Assembly (NCBI GenBank): GCA_049607205.1
Contig: JBMYWH010000023.1
Location: forward strand, 1 to 36,197
DNA length: 36,197 nucleotides
Source of the DNA: JBELHR01 sp049607205
GTDB lineage: Bacteria > Bacteroidota > Bacteroidia > Flavobacteriales > Flavobacteriaceae
Direction: 5' to 3'
Positions within the stretch are counted from its first letter, which is position 1, and each line of letters begins with the position of its first letter. The notes beneath the pieces were generated by a model that saw only the letters and a list, made by a program, of their open reading frames with translations, had not been told where the DNA came from and searched no databases. Position numbers and translations under genes: made by a program. Shown in pieces: positions 16,296 to 24,321 of this stretch.

Positions 16296-16880
16296 AAGTT
16301 TCTTATTCTCGCCTTTTTATTGCTTGTATTTTTCTTAATAACTACTACTATGGAGGTAGATGCTACTGATTCAAGTCAACTATCTGATAATCCTCCTTCA
16401 GGTTTGGTTGCTCCAAACGTAGCTGAGAATAATATATTGAAGGTTAAGATCAGTCCTAACAATGAATTGTTGGTAGAAGATAACTTGATGACATTGGATC
16501 AATTAAGACAAAAGGCTATTGATTTTATCGATAATGGTGGATCTATCGGTAAACCTGGACCTGATGGTGAACAGGTGCTTGCATGTGACTATTGCCACGG
16601 AGCAAAGGATCCTAAATCATCGGATCACCCGAGTAAGGCGATGATTTCGTTTGAGTCTGATAGAGGTACTTCTTATGGGATGTATATTTCTGTTCAGAAT
16701 GAGTTATTAGGTGCCTATACAGAGTTGAGAAACCGATATGCTATGGATAAATTTGGCATTTCCTTTAGCGATATGCAAAAGGATTATAGAGCAGATCGTA
16801 ATAATACTGTTTTAAAGAAAAAGATTGATGGGGTTAAGCAAGCCTATCCTCAAATGATATTAGAGGAACGACTGAATTAA
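16284..16880 (+). CDS. Chimeric third ExbD-like protein lacking the membrane Asp
   Basis: 198 residues. The first four codons (MTKP), the -7 box and the terminator tail match the downstream porin gene. From residue 10 on, the protein is a diverged copy of ExbD1: AFLLLVFFLITTTM, then the CxxCH motif (Cys101, Cys104, His105), then the same C-terminal domain. The copy starts just after the Asp16 codon of ExbD1, so the proton-pathway Asp is replaced by a hydrophobic residue and the cytoplasmic tail is gone. The new N-terminus, one Lys pair then about 18 hydrophobic residues, can act as an anchor or signal peptide. The frame is intact and the central part is conserved, so it is probably expressed. 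An accessory or decoy ExbD is inferred; a decaying copy is possible. Confidence 0.85.
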   Translation: MTKPKFLILAFLLLVFFLITTTMEVDATDSSQLSDNPPSGLVAPNVAENNILKVKISPNNELLVEDNLMTLDQLRQKAIDFIDNGGSIGKPGPDGEQVLACDYCHGAKDPKSSDHPSKAMISFESDRGTSYGMYISVQNELLGAYTELRNRYAMDKFGISFSDMQKDYRADRNNTVLKKKIDGVKQAYPQMILEERLN

Positions 16881-16910
16881 TTGTTAGTTTTATCTAAGTT
16901 TGCAAAAAAG
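16309..16910 (+). repeat. Direct repeat A, copy 2
   Basis: Second copy of 15163-15764, ending with TCTAAGTTTGCAAAAAAG, the relic of the exbD2 start. Here the exbD2 ATG is changed to TTT ATC sequence, so no second exbD2 can be made. Confidence 0.93.
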
Positions 16911-16923
16911 CGATCGATTTTAC

Positions 16924-16957
16924 TTGCCTTTTTTTATCTTTGAATATGACTAAACCA
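16924..16957 (+). repeat. Direct repeat B, copy 2 (porin promoter and first codons)
   Basis: Matches 16262-16295 with one difference (C for A in the -7 spacer). Unlike copy 1, no terminator stem precedes it; 13 bases (16911-16923, containing CGATCG) separate it from repeat A copy 2. Confidence 0.93.
16935..16942 (+). promoter_or_regulatory. -7 box of the porin gene
   Basis: TATCTTTG matches the consensus and ends 3 nt before the ATG at 16946, predicting a leaderless transcript. No clear -33 TTG at the right distance. Confidence 0.55.
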
Positions 16958-17656
16958 ATATTTGTTGTTTTAAGCTTATTGTTTCTTGGGTTTTATGGGT
17001 TTTCACAGAATGACACTATTAAAGCAAAAGAAGTCCTTAGAACGCTTCCTGTAGTGCAAGACGGCGATTATTACCGCGAGGATCAACTTTATTTTAATGT
17101 TTATAGTGGAAATGTTTTAAATCAAGGAGATTTAGTACGTAGAGATGGGTTTTCATATGGTTTCGCTATCGGTGGTTATAGAGATATTCCCTTGAATAAG
17201 AGAGGAAGTTTAGCTTTAGCTATTGGACTGGGTTATGAGTTTAATAGACTTCAAATCAATTTTGCAGAACCATCACTCAGTTATAATGATATTGATCCTA
17301 CAGAGCTCATCGAAGGTATAACCAATAAGCATAGTTCTATACAAGTTCCTATTGAGTTTAGATGGAGGAATTCTACAGCAACTAAGTATAAGTTTTGGAG
17401 GATTTATACTGGTTTTACTTTTAGTTGGGAATTTGCAAATACCCTTAAGTATCAAACTAACCTAGATAGCTATACTCAAAAGAGTACTGATATTATTAAT
17501 TCTTGGAATATTGGGCCTCATATCAATGTTGGTTATTCCTTCTGGAATTTTTATTGTTATTACGGCCTTAGTGAATACTTCAATCCGGAAGGAAGTCTAT
17601 CAGGTTATACTGGGGTTCATTCCTTGAAATTAGGTTTCCAGGTTTATATCTTTTAG
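16946..17656 (+). CDS. Outer-membrane beta-barrel protein, porin/PorT-like family
   Basis: 236 residues from the ATG at 16946; the in-frame TTG at 16940 is part of the -7 box. A Sec signal peptide (TKPIFVVLSLLFLG to FSQ, about residue 21) is followed by alternating polar/aromatic strands typical of a small 8- to 10-stranded barrel, e.g. FSYGFAIGGYRDIPL, SLALAIGLGYEFNRL, FWRIYTGFTFSWEF. It ends HSLKLGFQVYIF, with a terminal Phe suited to BAM recognition. The position next to exbB-exbD and rpoN is conserved in relatives, where it is annotated as a porin or PorT family protein. I do not claim it is the type IX secretion PorT itself. It converges on the next gene with a 4-nt overlap. Confidence 0.8.
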   Translation: MTKPIFVVLSLLFLGFYGFSQNDTIKAKEVLRTLPVVQDGDYYREDQLYFNVYSGNVLNQGDLVRRDGFSYGFAIGGYRDIPLNKRGSLALAIGLGYEFNRLQINFAEPSLSYNDIDPTELIEGITNKHSSIQVPIEFRWRNSTATKYKFWRIYTGFTFSWEFANTLKYQTNLDSYTQKSTDIINSWNIGPHINVGYSFWNFYCYYGLSEYFNPEGSLSGYTGVHSLKLGFQVYIF

Positions 17657-18243
17657 AGTAGTATAATCTGTGGTAGCAGCCCCAGAAGTAAACCTAGAAA
17701 TAGTTCTTTTTTCGTATGTGCTGCTAAATTTAATCTTGACCAAGCAACTAAACCTGTTAATAAGGATAAGCTTGCGATGAGTGCAAGTTCATTCATTTTT
17801 AAAGTATAACTCATATAGATTACAAAACCTAATAAAGATGAAACTCCAATCATATGAATACTTAATTTAAGCTTTCTACCTTGTGCTATGAGAAGCAGCA
17901 CTATACTGAAAATACTGGCTAAATAGAAATGCTTTAAATATGGATCATGGAATTTAAATTGGAATAGAATTGTAAAGGAAACACTTACAATAAGCATGAT
18001 CAAACTTGGATATTTACGCTGTTCCACTCTGGGTATAGTAAGTGAATCTATTAAATTGACTTGTTTAAGAACTAGGAGTCCGCAAACAGGTATTATATAA
18101 GTCCCTAGAAATGTTATTAGCAATAAAAGTATTTTGTAATTCGCATCGTAAATCATTGCTCCTTTCGAAAAATATAACATGGTTGTAATACAAGGTATCA
18201 CAACAGGATGCAAGGAATAGGAAAGTACTTTTGCTAAATTCAA
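17653..18243 (-). CDS. PAP2-like integral membrane protein, degenerate motifs
   Basis: 196 residues with about six TM helices. Three traces of the PAP2 phosphatase signature appear in order: RVEQRKYP (motif 1-like), KLSIHMIG (in place of PSGH), and SRLNLAAHTKKE (close to SRxxxxxHxxxD, with Glu for Asp). This suggests membrane lipid phosphatase ancestry; activity is uncertain because motif 2 lacks the usual Pro-Ser-Gly. It follows rpoN by one base on the same strand and is probably cotranscribed. The C-terminal codons overlap the convergent porin gene by 4 nt. Confidence 0.72.
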   Translation of the reverse strand: MNLAKVLSYSLHPVVIPCITTMLYFSKGAMIYDANYKILLLLITFLGTYIIPVCGLLVLKQVNLIDSLTIPRVEQRKYPSLIMLIVSVSFTILFQFKFHDPYLKHFYLASIFSIVLLLIAQGRKLKLSIHMIGVSSLLGFVIYMSYTLKMNELALIASLSLLTGLVAWSRLNLAAHTKKELFLGLLLGLLPQIILL

Positions 18244-18244
18244 A

Positions 18245-19702
18245 TTATATTTCTTTTCTTAATCGAGCTACGGGTAGATCTAATTGTTCCCTGTATTTTG
18301 CCACTGTTCGCCTGGCTATGGGATATCCTTTCTCTTTGAGAACAGCAGCAAGTTTATCATCGGTTAAGGGTTTTCTTTTGTCCTCAGCCCCTATGACAGT
18401 TTCTAAGATGGATTTTATTTCCTTAGTTGAGACATCTTCACCATCTGTGTTCTTCATGGACTCGGAGAAAAACTCTTTGATTAGTTTAGTGCCGTATGGC
18501 GTGGCTACATATTTAGAGTTAGCAACTCGTGATACTGTGGATACATCCATATCGATGCGATCTGCAATATCTTTAAGTATCATAGGTTTTATTTTTAGAT
18601 CATCCCCACTCAAAAAATAGTCTTTCTGATAGTCCATAATGGCCCCCATAGTCAGCATTAAGGTTTGTTGCCTCTGTCTAATGGCATCAATAAACCATTT
18701 TGCAGAATCTAGTTTTTGCTTGATAAAAAGAACTGCGTCTTTTTGAGATTTTGATTTAGTCTTTGATTCTTGATAACCTTTGAGCATGTTGTTATAGGTA
18801 GCCGAAACATGCAACTCCGGTACATTTCTAGAGTTTAGACTTAATTCTAATTCACCATTGTTTAGTAAGACTGTGAAATCTGGTACAATTTGTTGGGTGA
18901 ATTTATTACTGTTTTCAAAAGATCCTCCAGGTTTGGGATTAAGTTTTTCAATTTCTTTAATAGCGAAACGTAAATCCTCTTCACTCGTATGAAATTTTTG
19001 CAGTAATTTTTTATAATGTTTCTTGACAAATTGATCGAAGCCATTTTCCATGATGTCTATGGCTAATTCAACCGATGGCGTGGGCTCTTTTTCCTTCAAT
19101 TGAATCAAAAGACATTCTTGTAGGTTACGTGCTCCAACTCCTATTGGGTCCAAGTTCTGAATGATATGAGTAAGTATTGCTTCGACAACGCGTTCTTCAG
19201 TATAAATGTTTTGAGTAAATGCTAAATCATCAACTAAGTCCTCTATGGACCTTCGTAAATACCCGGTTTCATCTAAACTACCAATAAGAAATTCAGCAAT
19301 GGTTTCATGCTCATCACTCAGGTTATAAGTATGTAATTGATCCAATAAGGTTTGTTGGAATGTTTTACCAGAAGCATAAGGAACCTGTCTATCTTCATCA
19401 TCACTACTGTAATTATTACTCTCCATTCTATAGGTTGGAATCTCATCATCTGAAATATAATCGTCAATATTGACGTCTTTCATATCGACATCACTATCTC
19501 CGAAATCATCATACTCGTCTTGTTGGATTTCAAAATCATCTGGATGCTCTTCTTTACCAGATTCCAAAGCAGGATTTTCTTCAATTTCCTCCTTGAGCTT
19601 TTGTTCAAATGCTTGCGTGGGAAGTTGTATCATCTTCATCAACTGTATTTGTTGAGGAGATAACTTCTGTAATAATTTATGTTGAAGATTTTGCTTAAGC
19701 AT
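18245..19702 (-). CDS. rpoN: RNA polymerase sigma-54 factor
   Basis: Directs RNA polymerase to -24/-12 promoters and needs an AAA+ activator. It is 485 residues. Region I is the Gln/Leu-rich N-terminus (LQHKLLQKLSPQQIQLMKMI). Region II (about 60-110) is very acidic. The core-binding domain follows, and the C-terminus carries the RpoN box ARRTVAKYRE within IARRTVAKYREQLDLP. A helix-turn-helix-like segment DIADRIDMDVSTVSRVANSK precedes it. The asnS-rpoN order is common in flavobacteria; a terminator lies between them here. No enhancer-binding protein is in the window. Confidence 0.96.
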   Translation of the reverse strand: MLKQNLQHKLLQKLSPQQIQLMKMIQLPTQAFEQKLKEEIEENPALESGKEEHPDDFEIQQDEYDDFGDSDVDMKDVNIDDYISDDEIPTYRMESNNYSSDDEDRQVPYASGKTFQQTLLDQLHTYNLSDEHETIAEFLIGSLDETGYLRRSIEDLVDDLAFTQNIYTEERVVEAILTHIIQNLDPIGVGARNLQECLLIQLKEKEPTPSVELAIDIMENGFDQFVKKHYKKLLQKFHTSEEDLRFAIKEIEKLNPKPGGSFENSNKFTQQIVPDFTVLLNNGELELSLNSRNVPELHVSATYNNMLKGYQESKTKSKSQKDAVLFIKQKLDSAKWFIDAIRQRQQTLMLTMGAIMDYQKDYFLSGDDLKIKPMILKDIADRIDMDVSTVSRVANSKYVATPYGTKLIKEFFSESMKNTDGEDVSTKEIKSILETVIGAEDKRKPLTDDKLAAVLKEKGYPIARRTVAKYREQLDLPVARLRKEI

Positions 19703-19721
19703 AGTTTACCTAAGGTAAGAA

Positions 19722-19756
19722 ATAAAAAAAAGCCATGAAAGCATGTTCATGGCTTT
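19722..19756 (-). terminator. Intrinsic terminator after asnS
   Basis: Read on the minus strand, an 11-bp stem (19746-19756 with 19729-19739), a 6-nt loop and a run of T residues to about 19724. It begins 13 nt after the asnS stop and precedes rpoN. Confidence 0.88.
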
Positions 19757-19768
19757 AGTATAATTTTA

Positions 19769-21202
19769 TTAAAATTCTGCATTTTGAGGGGTACGTGGGA
19801 AAGGAATTACATCCCTAATATTTCCCATTCCAGTTACGAATTGTACGAGACGTTCAAAACCTAAACCAAAACCACTATGTACTGCAGTTCCGAATTTACG
19901 AGTATCTAGGTACCACCATAACTCTCTTTCATCAATTCCTAATGCTTCTATCTTTTCTTTTAATACATCAAGTCGCTCTTCTCTTTGAGATCCACCAACG
20001 ATTTCACCAATTCCAGGGAATAAGACATCCATGGCTCTTACGGTTTTTCCATCTTCATTCAATCTCATATAGAAGGCTTTGATGTTTGCCGGATAGTCAA
20101 AAAGAATTACAGGACATTTGAAGTGTTTTTCAACCAAATATCGCTCGTGCTCACTTTGTAAATCAACTCCCCATTCATCGATTGGGAATTGGAATTTCTT
20201 TTTCTTATTCGGTTTTGAATTTCTCAATATTTGAACGGCTTCAGTATAACTAACTCTTTTAAAGTTATTTTCTAAAACAAAATTCAATTTCTCAATAAGG
20301 GCCATCTCAGACCTGTCTTTTTGAGGTTTAGATTTTTCTTCATCCAATAACCTTTTTTCTAAAAAGGCTATATCGTCAGCACAGTGTTCTAAAACATAGG
20401 CAATTGTATATTTGATAAAGTCTTCAGAAAGATCCATGTTCGCGTCTAAATCATTAAACGCAACCTCTGGTTCAATCATCCAGAATTCTGCTAAATGACG
20501 TGTAGTATTTGAGTTTTCAGCTCTAAAAGTAGGACCGAAAGTATACACTTTACCTAAAGCCATCGCATAAGTCTCTGCCTCTAATTGTCCAGAAACCGTT
20601 AAATTGGTCTCTTTTCCAAAAAAATCTTGCTTATAGTCAATAGCGCCTTCTTCGGTTTTAGGAGCTCCCTCCACACCTAGTGTAGTCACTTGAAACATTT
20701 CTCCAGCACCTTCTGCATCTGATCCTGTTACGATTGGCGTGTTCACATAGTTGAAACCATTTTCTTGAAAATATTTGTGAACGGCAAATGATAAGGCAGA
20801 CCTCACGCGCATTACCGCTGAGAAAGTAGAAGTTCTTATTCTAAGATGTGCATTTTCTCTTAAGAATTCTAGAGAATGCTTTTTAGGTTGAATAGGATAT
20901 TCATCAGGATTGGATTCTCCCAATATTTCTATTTGGTGAATTTGAACTTCAACACTTTGTCCTTTACCTTGGGAAGCGACTAATTCTCCTTCAATGGATA
21001 CTGCCGCTCCAGTGTTGATGCGTTTTAAAACGTCTTCACTCGTATTTTCAAAATCTACTACGCACTGAATATTATTGATTGTAGAACCGTCATTAAGTGC
21101 AATAAATCTATTGCTTCTGAAAGTTCTAACCCATCCTTTAACTTTTACTTCTTGTAATAATTGTTCTGAACTTAAAAGTTCTTTTACAGTACTCGTTTGC
21201 AT
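19769..21202 (-). CDS. asnS: Asparaginyl-tRNA synthetase
   Basis: Charges tRNA-Asn directly. It is 477 residues, class II. The OB-fold anticodon domain is at about 15-105 (VKVKGWVRTFRSNRFIALND). Motif 2 is FRAENSNTTRHLAEFWMIEPE and motif 3 is GFGLGFERLVQFVTGMGNIRD near the C-terminus, with IPFPRTP as the typical ending. AsnRS is distinguished from AspRS by the shorter length and FRAENSNT. Transcribed alone, with a terminator downstream and its own -7 box upstream. Confidence 0.97.
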   Translation of the reverse strand: MQTSTVKELLSSEQLLQEVKVKGWVRTFRSNRFIALNDGSTINNIQCVVDFENTSEDVLKRINTGAAVSIEGELVASQGKGQSVEVQIHQIEILGESNPDEYPIQPKKHSLEFLRENAHLRIRTSTFSAVMRVRSALSFAVHKYFQENGFNYVNTPIVTGSDAEGAGEMFQVTTLGVEGAPKTEEGAIDYKQDFFGKETNLTVSGQLEAETYAMALGKVYTFGPTFRAENSNTTRHLAEFWMIEPEVAFNDLDANMDLSEDFIKYTIAYVLEHCADDIAFLEKRLLDEEKSKPQKDRSEMALIEKLNFVLENNFKRVSYTEAVQILRNSKPNKKKKFQFPIDEWGVDLQSEHERYLVEKHFKCPVILFDYPANIKAFYMRLNEDGKTVRAMDVLFPGIGEIVGGSQREERLDVLKEKIEALGIDERELWWYLDTRKFGTAVHSGFGLGFERLVQFVTGMGNIRDVIPFPRTPQNAEF

Positions 21203-21221
21203 TTTAATTTAATTTAAAACA

Positions 21222-21229
21222 CAAAGGTA
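21222..21229 (-). promoter_or_regulatory. -7 box of asnS
   Basis: Read on the minus strand, TACCTTTG matches TAnnTTTG and lies 19 nt before the ATG at 21202. No well-placed -33 was found. Confidence 0.55.
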
Positions 21230-21273
21230 CATATTCGTACAAAAATATGAAGACTAAAAATTGATAAATACAC

Positions 21274-23658
21274 CTATTTACTACCTTCTAAAGGGTCCTC
21301 TTCAGATGGAAGAATATCAATAGCCGGCTTTTTAAAGACCTTCTTGTTTGAAAGTTTCTTTTCGAATGATAAAAGTAGTGATGGCAACAAGAGTAGATTA
21401 GAGGTCATCGCAAATAATAAGGTGATCGAAACTAAACCACCTAAAGCCTTGGTTCCTCCAAAGTCAGAAATCGTAAAGACTAAGAACCCGAAGAATAATA
21501 CTATGGATGTATAGAACATACTGACCCCTGTTTCTCTTAATGCAGCATATACCGATTTTCTGATTTTCCAGTTATTTGCTTGGAGTTCTTGGCGATATTT
21601 TGCTAAGAAATGTATGGTGTCATCCACCGAAATCCCGAACGCAATTGAAAATACTAATATGGTTGAAGGTTTGATAGGAATACCTAAATATCCCATTAAT
21701 CCAGCTGTAGTCAATAGAGGTAATAAATTCGGAATGATAGATACTATAATCATTTGATAAGATCTAAACATCCAGCCCATGAACAGTGCAATTAAAACTA
21801 TAGCTAATGTTAATGAAACAACTAAATTTTTAATTAAGTAATGAGTTCCTTCCAGAAAGACTAAAGCTTTACCTGTTACAGTAGCTTCATATTTCGGAGC
21901 TGGGAATTGTTTGAGAACAATCTCATTAATTCGTGCTTGAATAGCTTCCATCTCATCTGTACCTACATCCTTCATATACGTCGTGATTCTGGCATAACGT
22001 CCAGATTTATCCACGAAATTCTCTAAAAGATCATTGTTATCTCCCTCCATGTTTTGAAGGTAGGATAGGATGAAGGTTCTCTCTTGATTAGTCGGTAGCT
22101 GATAGTATTTAGGATTGCCGTTATAAAAAGCTTGTTTTGCATATTTTACAACGTTGTTGATACTCATAGGAGCAGAAAGTCCTTGGATTTGTGCAATTTC
22201 TTCATTTACCTTTTCTATGCGCTTTAGCGTAGAAAGCTTCATGACTCCTTTGTCCTTTTTGGTGTCAATAAGTATTTCTAAGGGCATGATACCGCCGAAT
22301 TCTTCCTGAAAAAACTCTATATCATGGAAAAACTCTGCATCCTTAGGCATATCGTCAATCAAACTTCCTGAAACTTTAATTTGATATACACCGATGATTC
22401 CAACGATAATAAATATAACAGAAGTAATATAAATAGTGATGCGACTCTCTTTTACCATTTTCTCCATCCAAAGAACGACATGACCCATCCATTGTCTTTC
22501 TAGATGGTTTAAGTGTTTCTTCTTAGGAAGTGGCATGAAGCTATACATGATTGGAATGATCAATAAAGCCAGTACAAAAATTGCCATTATCGAAATTGAT
22601 GCGATGATTCCGAACTCCACTAAAAGTTGACTTTTTGTAAAAATAAATGTCGCAAATCCTGAAGCAGTTGTAATATTTGTCATCAAGGTTGCGTTACCAA
22701 TCTTGGTGATTACACGTTGCAATGATCGCGCTTGATTTCCATGTTTTTTAACCTCTTGCTGATATTTATTAATTAGAAATATTGCATTAGGCACACCGAT
22801 TACAATAATTAGTGGTGGAATAAGCCCAGTCAGTACGGTGATTTCATAATCAAATAAACCTATAAACCCACAAGACCAAATCACTCCAACACTTACTACC
22901 AAAAGGGTAATAAAAGTTGCTCTCCAAGACTTAAAGAATAAAAAGAATATGAATGAAGTGACCAATAAAGCAAGACCTACGAACATTCCAATTTCATCTA
23001 CGATGTTCTGAGAGTTCATAGAGCGTATATAAGGCATACCTGAAATGTGTACATCTAGATTTTCTTTTTGCTCAAAGTCAGCTATAATTGGGTTGAGTTT
23101 TTCGAAGATAAACTTCTTTCTCAATTTTGAATTCACGATATCCTTACGGACATAGATTGCGGATTGTACCGTATGCGTTTGATCGTTGAATAAAAGATTA
23201 TTGTAAAATGGTAACCTATTGAAGAGTTCATCTTCTAAATGGTCTATATCTTCTTGAGTAAGTGTTTTGTTTTCTAATAAAGGAACAAGTTCAAAAGCTT
23301 GCTTGTCTTTGTTTTTCGAGAGAATTTTTAAATCACTAATAGATATGGTTGCTTGAACTTCATCAAAAGAGTTCAGGGTATCGGAAAGTTTATTCCATGC
23401 TTCTAATTTCTCCGGAGTAAACAAAGTGGAATCCTTTACCGCCAAAAGGACTAAATTCCCTTCTTCACCAAAAATCTTTAGGAATTTGTCATAGTTAACA
23501 TTTGCTGGGTGGTCCTTAGAAAGCATGTTGGCTTCCGTATAGGATAATCGCATATTTGTAGCGAATGAGCCTAGATAAACTGTGATAAGACCTATGATGA
23601 TAAGAACCAAGTAACGGTTCCTTAATATAATACTAGCTGATTTGTTCCAAAAACCCAT
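21274..23658 (-). CDS. RND superfamily (MMPL) transporter
   Basis: Inner-membrane exporter of 794 residues. The start at 23658 (MGFWNKSASI) is chosen because the longer reading to 23718 runs through a -7 box and the frr terminator. Architecture is two repeats: TM1 (about 15-35), a large periplasmic domain (35-210), five or six TM helices, then the same pattern (TM near 400, periplasmic domain to about 590, C-terminal helices). IPPLIIVIGVPNAIFLINKY and FGISVDDTIHFLAKYRQEL are the paired TM4-like motifs with charged residues for proton coupling. Related proteins move lipids or hydrophobic molecules; the substrate here is unknown. It lies between asnS and frr, a familiar flavobacterial position. 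Confidence 0.92.
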   Translation of the reverse strand: MGFWNKSASIILRNRYLVLIIIGLITVYLGSFATNMRLSYTEANMLSKDHPANVNYDKFLKIFGEEGNLVLLAVKDSTLFTPEKLEAWNKLSDTLNSFDEVQATISISDLKILSKNKDKQAFELVPLLENKTLTQEDIDHLEDELFNRLPFYNNLLFNDQTHTVQSAIYVRKDIVNSKLRKKFIFEKLNPIIADFEQKENLDVHISGMPYIRSMNSQNIVDEIGMFVGLALLVTSFIFFLFFKSWRATFITLLVVSVGVIWSCGFIGLFDYEITVLTGLIPPLIIVIGVPNAIFLINKYQQEVKKHGNQARSLQRVITKIGNATLMTNITTASGFATFIFTKSQLLVEFGIIASISIMAIFVLALLIIPIMYSFMPLPKKKHLNHLERQWMGHVVLWMEKMVKESRITIYITSVIFIIVGIIGVYQIKVSGSLIDDMPKDAEFFHDIEFFQEEFGGIMPLEILIDTKKDKGVMKLSTLKRIEKVNEEIAQIQGLSAPMSINNVVKYAKQAFYNGNPKYYQLPTNQERTFILSYLQNMEGDNNDLLENFVDKSGRYARITTYMKDVGTDEMEAIQARINEIVLKQFPAPKYEATVTGKALVFLEGTHYLIKNLVVSLTLAIVLIALFMGWMFRSYQMIIVSIIPNLLPLLTTAGLMGYLGIPIKPSTILVFSIAFGISVDDTIHFLAKYRQELQANNWKIRKSVYAALRETGVSMFYTSIVLFFGFLVFTISDFGGTKALGGLVSITLLFAMTSNLLLLPSLLLSFEKKLSNKKVFKKPAIDILPSEEDPLEGSK

Positions 23659-23673
23659 TAAAAATAATTTTTG

Positions 23674-23681
23674 CAAATGTA
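23674..23681 (-). promoter_or_regulatory. -7 box of the MMPL transporter gene
   Basis: Read on the minus strand, TACATTTG matches the consensus, 16 nt before the ATG at 23658. The nearest TTG (23696-23698) is only 14 nt upstream, so the -33 is weak. Confidence 0.5.
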
Positions 23682-23704
23682 GTAAATTAACTAGGCAACA
23701 CCCA

Positions 23705-23737
23705 TAAAAAAAGCACACCTTTAAAGGGTGTGCTTTT
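23705..23737 (-). terminator. Intrinsic terminator after frr
   Basis: An 11-bp stem (23727-23737 with 23709-23719), 7-nt loop and a T run when read on the minus strand. It starts 20 nt past the frr stop. Confidence 0.88.
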
Positions 23738-23756
23738 CTCTATATGAGTTAAGAAA

Positions 23757-24311
23757 TTATACTTTCATAATTTCTGCATCTTTCTTCGCGTAAACTTCTT
23801 CAATGATGCTACTATACTTGTTAGTCAAATCCTGAACATTTGCCTCTCCAATCTTTAATAGATCTTCAGAAATATCAAGTTTTTTAAGTTCGCCGTTAGC
23901 TTCTTTACGAATATTTCTTACAGAAACTTTAGCGTTTTCACTTTCTGCTTTGGCTTGTTTTGAAAGTTCTTTACGTCTTTCTTCTGTTAACGGTGGAACG
24001 TTGATAATGATACTTTCTCCATTGTTCATCGGGTTTAAACCTAAGTTTGCATAAGTAATCCCTCTTTCGATTTCGACTATCATTTGTTTTTCCCATGGCT
24101 GAACAGTGATCGTTCTAGCATCTGGTGTGTTCACATTAGCAACTTGACTCAATGGAGTTTGAGAACCATAATAGTCTACCATTACACTTGAAAGCATCGA
24201 AGGAGAAGCCTTTCCAGCACGTATTGCTACAAATTCCTTTTTTAAATGAGCGACGGCGCGGTCCATTTGCTCTTTTGCGTCGTCCAAGATTAAGTCCATT
24301 TCTTCGTTCAT
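23757..24311 (-). CDS. frr: Ribosome recycling factor
   Basis: Splits post-termination ribosomes together with EF-G. It is 184 residues, standard size (a start four codons in, at Met5, is also possible). Family signatures: AVAHLKKEFVAIRAGKASPS near residue 20, VDYYGSQTPLSQVANVNTPD, and the helical C-terminal arm NVPPLTEERRKELSKQAK. It follows pyrH by 10 nt in the same operon, the universal pyrH-frr pairing. Confidence 0.97.
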   Translation of the reverse strand: MNEEMDLILDDAKEQMDRAVAHLKKEFVAIRAGKASPSMLSSVMVDYYGSQTPLSQVANVNTPDARTITVQPWEKQMIVEIERGITYANLGLNPMNNGESIIINVPPLTEERRKELSKQAKAESENAKVSVRNIRKEANGELKKLDISEDLLKIGEANVQDLTNKYSSIIEEVYAKKDAEIMKV

Positions 24312-24321
24312 CGTAAATATT

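Noticed and set aside
16284..16880. Calling the third exbD-like gene a pseudogene
   Set aside because: The frame is open from a promoter-linked ATG to a stop at the same place as exbD1, and the periplasmic core is conserved; only the Asp and tail are lost.
15163..16957. Insertion sequence or transposon as the source of the repeats
   Set aside because: No transposase, terminal inverted repeats or target duplication; the repeats are pieces of local genes with consistent offsets.
17273..17455. Minus-strand ORF inside the porin gene
   Set aside because: Antisense shadow with no promoter or recognisable motif.
23659..23718. Longer start for the MMPL transporter
   Set aside because: The extension covers a -7 box and the arm of the frr terminator.
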